Shown here in pieces: positions 58,695 to 64,000 of a stretch of 64,000 nt of DNA. The DNA lies in contig NC_091307.1 of assembly GCF_038502225.1 (NCBI RefSeq), forward strand, positions 24,917,273 through 24,981,272, in the 5' to 3' direction. The notes under the pieces were generated by a model that saw only the letters and a program-made list of their open reading frames with translations, was not told the origin of the DNA and ran no database searches. The translations under genes were made by a program, and so were the position numbers. The DNA comes from Cherax quadricarinatus. Lineage: Eukaryota; Arthropoda; Malacostraca; Decapoda; Parastacidae. Positions within the stretch are counted from its first letter, which is position 1, and every line of letters starts with the position of its first letter.

Positions 58695-59276
58695 ATGCTT
58701 AAGGCACATTCCCCTAAGGAAAAAGAAAGAATGTACACTAGAAAGAGGAGCGCACCCTCTGCAGGCAAAGGCGAAGGATCAGACCTCAAAGGGGCCAGTC
58801 TGTCTGGAAAACGGAAGGAAGCACTGGCTACATATAAAAAATATAGAGCTTAAGTTAAATATACAGAATCCAAGAAACACTAACTTCAGTATTAGGCCCT
58901 TGCTTAAACAAAATGAGACACCTATGTCACCAAAAAAGTGAGTTTACATACGTGTACACTCGCCACTATGTGGTTATAGGGGTCGAGTCTCGGCTCCTGG
59001 TCCCGCCTCTTCGCTGGTCACTTCTAGTTCACTCCTTGCTTAGTCTTATCGTACCTCATCTTGAATCTATGCATGAAACCTGCATCTACATATTTTACCT
59101 TAATTCTTATGAAAGTCCTTAATTTAGACTGGTGGTTGATTGTCTTAATGACCCCTCGGGTAGTCAGTAGGTATTAAACCTAATTTTCCATCACTTACAT
59201 CCTCTCCATGCTTATTATTTCAACAAAATTAGGTACCATCCACAGTGTACAGGTACCCTGTTTTATGCGAGTTGCT

Positions 59277-59310
59277 TACCTGGAGTTTACCTGGAGAGAG
59301 TTCCGGGGGA
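59277..59310 (-). repeat. Very short family A LINE tail
   Basis: Only the last ~34 bases (tacctggagtttacctggagagag...) of the A 3' end, minus orientation. Confidence 0.55.
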
Positions 59311-59399
59311 GGGAAAACTCCACAGTAGCTATGTTTTCCTGTCATAGTGTATCACAGGATGGGTCAGCAGGTCACAGTGCATCACACAGGATGGGTCAA

Positions 59400-59700
59400 G
59401 ATAAGATTTGTTGGGATTTTTAACCCCGGACGGTTAGCCACCCACGATAACCCAAGAGAGTCAGAGCGTCATCGAGGACTGTCTGTCTGATTTCCATTGT
59501 GGTCCTTCAGTCTTGTTCCCCATGATGTGGCCCACACTAGTCGGCTAACATCCAGGTACCTACTTAATACTAGGTGAACAGGGACAGCAGGTGTAAGGAA
59601 ACATGCCCAACGTTTCCACCCATACCGGGGATTAAACCACGGACACAGTATGTGAGAGAGAGGGGAGCGTTGTCAACGGAGCCACGGGACGCGGGTCAGC
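59400..59700 (-). repeat. tRNA-derived SINE, minus strand
   Basis: On the minus strand: head with gtggctccgttgacaacgc and ggtttaatccccgg (B-box-like), body with taggtacctggatgttagcc and gtgggccacatcatgggg, then the gttatcgtgggtggctaacc tail. Diverged relative of the 31.0-kb copy. Confidence 0.7.
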
Positions 59701-59916
59701 AGGTCATGTAATCTCCCAGACTGAGCTGCTGAGTATCTCATCAGTCATGTTAATACAGTGGTAGGGAAAAGTGACACTAAATCAGTAAAACACGCAGTGC
59801 GGGCCAGGAGCTACAATTCGCCCTCTGCAACCATAAATAGATGAGTGCAACTGTCTGTCTCGGGTGGACGTAACCATTTACACTATAAAGTGCAATTACG
59901 CAGTCTTCTTTACAAG

Positions 59917-60122
59917 GTCAGACATTCCACACAAGTGTAGAAATCTTCAAGAGGAAACTGGACAAGTATCAGCAGGTGCCAGATCAACCAGGCTGTGATG
60001 GACATATGTGGGTCAGCGGGTCACCAGCAGCAACAGCCTGGTTGACCAGGCAAACTCCAAATGAGTCTGGCCCAAGGCTGGGCTTTGAAAGTAGAAAAGC
60101 TCTCAGAACTCATCAAAGGTAG
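59917..60122 (+). pseudogene. LINE 3' end, family A-related
   Basis: Reads aagaggaaactggacaagta ... gccagatcaaccaggctgtg ... cagcagcaacagcctggttgacc, the diverged equivalent of the A 3' region and of 57.75 and 61.6 kb. Confidence 0.65.
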
Positions 60123-60523
60123 AGTATTGGTGAAGTAGTCACGGCAGTTTTCAGTAATGTTCCATCAGAGCTTCAGCTACTGTTACTTGGTAATTACCAT
60201 CTCTCAGGATAGTCTATCACACACCATAATGGCTGTCAGTTTAGCAGGGTTAAAAAAAGAAGTCAAACTTGTAAGTAATCGAAAAAAAATGCATTTAAAT
60301 TAGTTAATATCATCGTATGTTCCATAATACAGACGAAAGGAGTTTGTGCACCATGAGTAAAATGATCTCGCTGAGACACTCTCTGCCTATGTCTTACACT
60401 TATTTTGTAAGTGAATTTTTTTTTCTTATGGCACGAGTTTGTGCTTATTGTGAAAACCCACCCAGATGAATGTAGGATGTCGAGTGGGATGGAGGAAGAT
60501 GTGTGTTATTGTAGACTAATGTA

Positions 60524-60905
60524 GCTTGTCCGGCCTCGTTTAGCAGATGTGGCTTGTCCGGCCTCGTTTAGCAGATGTAGCTTGTCCGGCCTCGTTTAGC
60601 AGATGTGGCTTGTCCGGCCTCGTTTAGCAGATGTGGCTTGTCCGGCCTCGTTTAGCAGATGTGGCTTGTCCGGCCTCGTTTAGCAGACGTGGCTTGTCCG
60701 GCCTCGTTTAGCAGACGTGGCTTGTCCGGCCTCGTTTAGCAGATGTGGCTTGTCCGGCCTCGTTTAGCAGATGTGGCTTGTCCGGCCTCGTTTAGCAGAT
60801 GTGGCTTGTCCGGCCTCGTTTAGCAGATGTGGCTTGTCCGGCCTCGTTTAGCAGATGTGGCTTGTCCGGCCTCGTTTAGCAGCAGCGGCTTGTTCGGCCT
60901 CTTTT
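60524..60905 (+). repeat. 28-bp minisatellite, about 13 copies
   Basis: Unit atgtggcttgtccggcctcgtttagcag, nearly invariant (occasional a/g at one site), degenerating at the right end. Contiguous units without spacers. Confidence 0.95.
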
Positions 60906-61139
60906 AGCAGCAGCAATGGCAGCTGCCACAAATATATTCTGAACGCTCAATCAACACCTCTGCCGTCTTATCTCCTAGCATTTCAAAACAGGATATGGCA
61001 ATTACCCTGCCATGGTGGCTTATCACTGCTACCCACCATGGTCACACTGTTCATCCACCATGACCTATGTAGTTAGAGAGCTTTCTTATTCCATATTACC
61101 ATTACCATCGATTAGTAATGTACTCAGGGATACGGGAGA

Positions 61140-61730
61140 AGCAGGAGCGCCGTGGGCACAGTAAGAGAGCACTGTACAAACACCCCTGGTCCAAGACTAT
61201 TCAACGTGCTACCAGCAGGTATGAGAAATATTGATAAATTAGACACATGTGCAACTCTTGGGTATCTTTATTGAGGAAACGTTTCGCCACACAGTGGCTT
61301 CATCAGTCCATACAAAGGAGAATCTTGAAGAACAGGAGGAGAATGAGGTAATCAGTCCCTCAACCTTGAGTCGATGTGGTCAGTCCATCAATCGGACCAC
61401 ATCGACTCAAGGTTGAGGGACTGATTACCTCATTCTCCTCCTGTTCTTCAAGATTCTCCTTTGTATGGACTGATGAAGCCACTGTGTGGCGAAACGTTTC
61501 CTCAATAAAGATACCCAAGAGTTGCACATGTGTCTAATTTATCAACATGTCGGTTCTCTGAACCATTCATCTACAAATGAGAAATATTGCTGGAGCAAAT
61601 GTACAAGTCTTCAAGAGGAAACTGGATCACTGCTTTCGCCGAGTACCAGATCAGGAGAGCTGTGATAGATATGTAGGCTAGCACGGCTGCAACAACAACC
61701 TAGATGGCATAAATATGTATAAACATGCCA
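61140..61730 (+). pseudogene. LINE 3' end, family A-related, split by a palindromic insert
   Basis: The frame SSPRLFNVLPAGMRNI is cut at 61233 and resumes AGANVQVFKRKLDH at 61590 after the insert. Confidence 0.7.
61231..61576. mobile_element. 315-bp near-perfect palindrome inserted with a 13-bp TSD
   Basis: Bases 61231-61545 form a near-perfect inverted repeat with a loop of about a dozen bases at the centre. A 31-base asymmetric tail (catgtcggttctctg...) follows. The 13-bp direct repeat ATGAGAAATATTG flanks the insert (61221-61233 and 61577-61589). TSD length and the one-sided tail suggest retroposition. The arm carries ggaaacgtttcgccacac, a block that recurs at 61.98, 63.76 and 63.99 kb. 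Confidence 0.85.
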
Positions 61731-61734
61731 GCTA

Positions 61735-61850
61735 GCCGAGTGGCTTACGTACTGGCCTGGAGTTTTAAGACTCGCTCACCATGGGTTCAACCCCTACCCG
61801 TTCTGTGGTTTGTTTACATCGTGTTAGGATTTCGCGTCATGATAGCCTGG
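61735..61850 (+). repeat. tRNA-derived SINE fragment
   Basis: Head ccagctagccgagtggctta, ...cctggagttttaagactcg..., B-box-like gggttcaacccct and tail tggtttgtttacatcgtgtt; same family as the inverted dimer at 58.5 kb. Confidence 0.65.
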
Positions 61851-62112
61851 CCACAGGCTGAGCTGCGGTAGGAGCACTGGAAACTGGTCAGGGGTATATA
61901 TCATAAGTGTGTATATATGGTTTAGAAGCCGACAAGTTGATAAATGAGATACTTGTGCAACATTTGGGAAACTATTCTGGAAATATTTCGTCACGCAGTG
62001 GCTTCAGTTCAGTGTTGAGAAAGGTGAAAGAGAAGGGATTTTGAGGTAATCAGTCCCTCAGTCTGGAGTCGATGTGTTCAGTCCATCAATCTTGTAGAAA
62101 GTATAGCACAGG

Positions 62113-63365
62113 TTGTTGTTAAAGATTCGCCGGTATTCTCCCGGCCCAGGCCTTTTCCAAGTGGTGGCCCGGCACTGGCTCCCTGTCTAGGGAGTGTGTG
62201 TCTTCCGGATTGCGAAAAAGATTTAGGAGTTCTGGTTAGCAGTAATCTGAAACCAAGACAACAGTGCATAAGTGTTCGCAATAAAGCTAATAGAATCCTT
62301 GGCTTCATATCAAGAAGCATAAATAATAGGAGTCCTCAGGTTGTTCTTCAACTCTATACATCCTTGGTTAGGCCTCATTTAGATTATGCTGCACAGTTTT
62401 GGTCACCGTATTACAGAATGGATATAAATTCTCTGGAAAATGTACAAAGGAGGATGACAAAGATGATCCCATGTATCAGAAACCTTCCCTATGAGGATAG
62501 ACTAAGGGCCCTGAAACTGCACTCTCTAGAAAGACGTAGAATTAGGGGGGATATGATTGAGGTTTATAAGTGGAAGACAGGAATAAATAAAGGGGATGTA
62601 AATAGTGTGCTGAAAATATCTAGCCTAGACAGGACTCGCAGCAATGGTTTTAAGTTGGAAAAATTCAGATTCAGGAGGGATATAGGAAAGTACTGGTTTG
62701 GTAATAGAGTTGTGGATGAGTGGAACAAACTCCCAAGTACCGTTATAGAGGCCAGAACGTTGTGTAGCTTTAAAAATAGGTTGGATAAATACATGAGTAG
62801 ATGTGGGTGGGTGTGAGTTAGACCTGATAGCTTGTGCTAACATGTCGGTTGCCGTGTTCCTCCCTTAAGTCAATGTGACCTGACCTGACTAGGTTGGGTG
62901 CATTGGCTTAAGCCGGTAGGGACTTGGACCTGCCTCGCATGGGCCAGTAGGCCTTCTGCAGTGTTCCTTCGTTCTTATGTTCTTATGTTCTTATGGGAGG
63001 AGGCACAAGTACCCCCTCATCTTGTGAGCTACAAGCTCGAGCTCAGGCACCATGCCCTGCCCTAGAAGGGCTGGGCATGGTGTCGATCGTACCCCTCATC
63101 TCCGGGACCAACTGTCCCCAGGCCTAGCCCCATTCCCCGCCCTCACGGGGCTCGTAGGGAGAGGCTAGGCCTCTCTGGTCTGCCATTCCCGCCCCAAAAG
63201 GGCTAATGGGTATGACAGTCTTGTGAGCTGAAAGCTCTGGCTCAGGCACCTACCCTGCCCTACAAGGGCTGGGCATGGTGTCGATGCTCCCGCTGTACCG
63301 TGTACTGCGTGTGAGGTGCTACTCTGACCCTGGATCCTGGCACAGGAGATACCGTGATCACCTAC
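62113..63365 (+). mobile_element. Insert with 8-bp TSD carrying a CR1-like LINE copy
   Basis: Left part (62113-62205) and right part (62997-63365) are GC-richer non-coding sequence with repeated gggctgggcatggtgtcgat blocks (two copies in the right part). LINE C2 lies between them. I do not recognise the outer element; an 8-bp TSD would fit a hAT-like or similar DNA element. Confidence 0.5.
62206..62996 (+). pseudogene. CR1/L2-like LINE C2, 5'-truncated
   Basis: From DCEKDLGVLVSSN to the stop at 62816 it matches the last ~205 codons of C1 with only a handful of changes, so it is recent. The frame is open but lacks endonuclease and the RT core. It ends with three ttcttatg units (two in C1). 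Confidence 0.92.
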
Positions 63366-63949
63366 AGCACAGGGCCGTAGCAGTGCCTTATATACTGTAG
63401 TCAGGTGAGGCGAAGCAGGAGGCGGGGTCATAGTGGAACCATCCACTAGGCTAATAGGTCTTTGTCCTAAGATTGGACAAGTTTTGAAGAATTCTTTGTA
63501 TCAAGATCCCATGATACAAAGAATTCTTCAAAACTTGTCTAATCTTAGGACAAAGACCTACTTAGACTAGTGGATGGTTCCACTATGACCCCGCCTCCTG
63601 CTTCGCCTCACCTGACTACAGTATATAAGCCACTGCTACGGCCCTGTGCTGTACTTTCTACAAGATTGATGGACTGAACACATCGACTCCAGACTGAGGG
63701 ACTGATTACCTCAAACTCCTCATCTTTCACCTTTATATTGGACTGAAGATGCACCACGTGATGGAACGTTTCCAGAATGAAGATTCCCAAAACTGCTAGT
63801 GTCTCGTTTATCACCATGTATCAATAGTCAAGAGCAGAACCCGCGCCATTATGCAAGGTTTATCACCCAGACCGTAAGAAGCATCATAATTTATAATATT
63901 GAAGAAAAAGTTCGCTACCTCAGGTATCCTTACAGATTTGGAAAATGTA

Positions 63950-64000
63950 AAGTAAAAGGACACAAGTGCAACTAATGTGAGATTTTATTGTGGCAACGTT
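63950..64000 (+). repeat. Start of another palindrome-family repeat at window edge
   Basis: acacaagtgcaactaatgtgag ... ttattgtggcaacgtt resembles the arm of the 61.2-kb element; cut off by the window end. Confidence 0.5.

Larger units (their letters stand above)
57128..58941 (+). pseudogene. Scrambled relic of a family A-related LINE
   Basis: Pieces in order: the ORF1 C-terminus (agtgtcaggaagaag), the start of ORF2 (TFAF..IQGLKV, AFTETHTKDHFDNEMWIPGY), then directly the RT C-terminus (VLEGLVPNLHNAITYWSERYG, GPRLFNILPED equivalent RRPRLFNILPED) and a 3' end with cagcagcaacagcctgg. After that the endonuclease region resumes (57910-58470, FNLCNKFTLHQQIVESTRLENT) and continues past a SINE insertion to about 58941. 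At least two old copies or rearranged parts are joined. No part is functional. Confidence 0.65.
61930..63823. repeat. Large palindromic element interrupted by a 1.25-kb insert
   Basis: Outer arms (61930-62112 and about 63648-63823) and inner arms (63366-about 63506 and about 63512-63652) are reverse complements. Together they make one foldback of roughly 640 bp. The left arm is cut at 62112 and resumes at 63366, with the 8-bp repeat AGCACAGG (62105-62112, 63366-63373) on both sides of the insert. Confidence 0.75.

Noticed and set aside
60524..60905. CRISPR-like array of 28-bp repeats
   Set aside because: Units are contiguous without unique spacers and the genome is eukaryotic; it is a minisatellite.

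Overview
The window is eukaryotic: about 64 kb of repeat-dominated nuclear DNA, most likely from a decapod crustacean (crayfish/lobster/shrimp type). The reasons are the dense long (TA)n tracts, the tRNA-derived SINEs, and several repeat families I recall as abundant in decapod genomes (the LINE whose 3' end reads ctctccaggtaaactcc, the LINE ending in ttcttatg repeats, and the gggaagcgctaaa-type SINE). The organism call is recollection plus inference; no database was searched.

Likely host genes are few. Two candidate minus-strand genes share one plan: a first coding exon rich in Gln/Pro/Tyr, a phase-0 intron, and a short last exon ending in a polyhistidine tail. Gene P1 (exons 2851-2345 and 1764-1684) has a 580-bp intron. 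Gene P2 (exons 39216-39037 and 29396-29256) has a 9.6-kb intron filled with mobile elements. A possible promoter/first exon of an unrelated transcription unit lies near 55.65-55.85 kb.

Most of the rest is retroelements. Family A is a two-ORF LINE (ORF1 with a PHD-like finger and CCCH fingers; ORF2 with APE-type endonuclease plus reverse transcriptase). It is present as A1 (85-1126), A2 (5472-8360), A3 (17154-27635), A4 (52589-49519, minus) and several scraps; all are broken. Family B is an L1/Tx1-like LINE. B1 (15820-10351, minus) has two long uninterrupted ORFs. B2 (17322-23296) sits inside ORF1 of A3 and is flanked by a 154-bp target-site duplication. Family C is CR1/L2-like: C1 (about 35.7-38.78 kb) has an uninterrupted endonuclease-RT frame, and C2 (62206-62996) is a 5'-truncated copy. 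A non-autonomous LTR retrotransposon with 4-bp TSD, PBS and polypurine tract spans 31476-35119.

The right third (42-64 kb) is mostly microsatellites, minisatellites, old LINE debris, SINEs and several large palindromes. The palindromes include an inverted tRNA-SINE dimer with a 12-bp TSD, a perfect-looking 315-bp palindrome with a 13-bp TSD, and a 1.1-kb foldback element with 5-bp flanking repeats. Nesting order can be read directly in several places: B2 in A3; a SINE dimer in a LINE relic; a palindrome in a LINE 3' end; and a CR1 copy in another insert in a palindrome.
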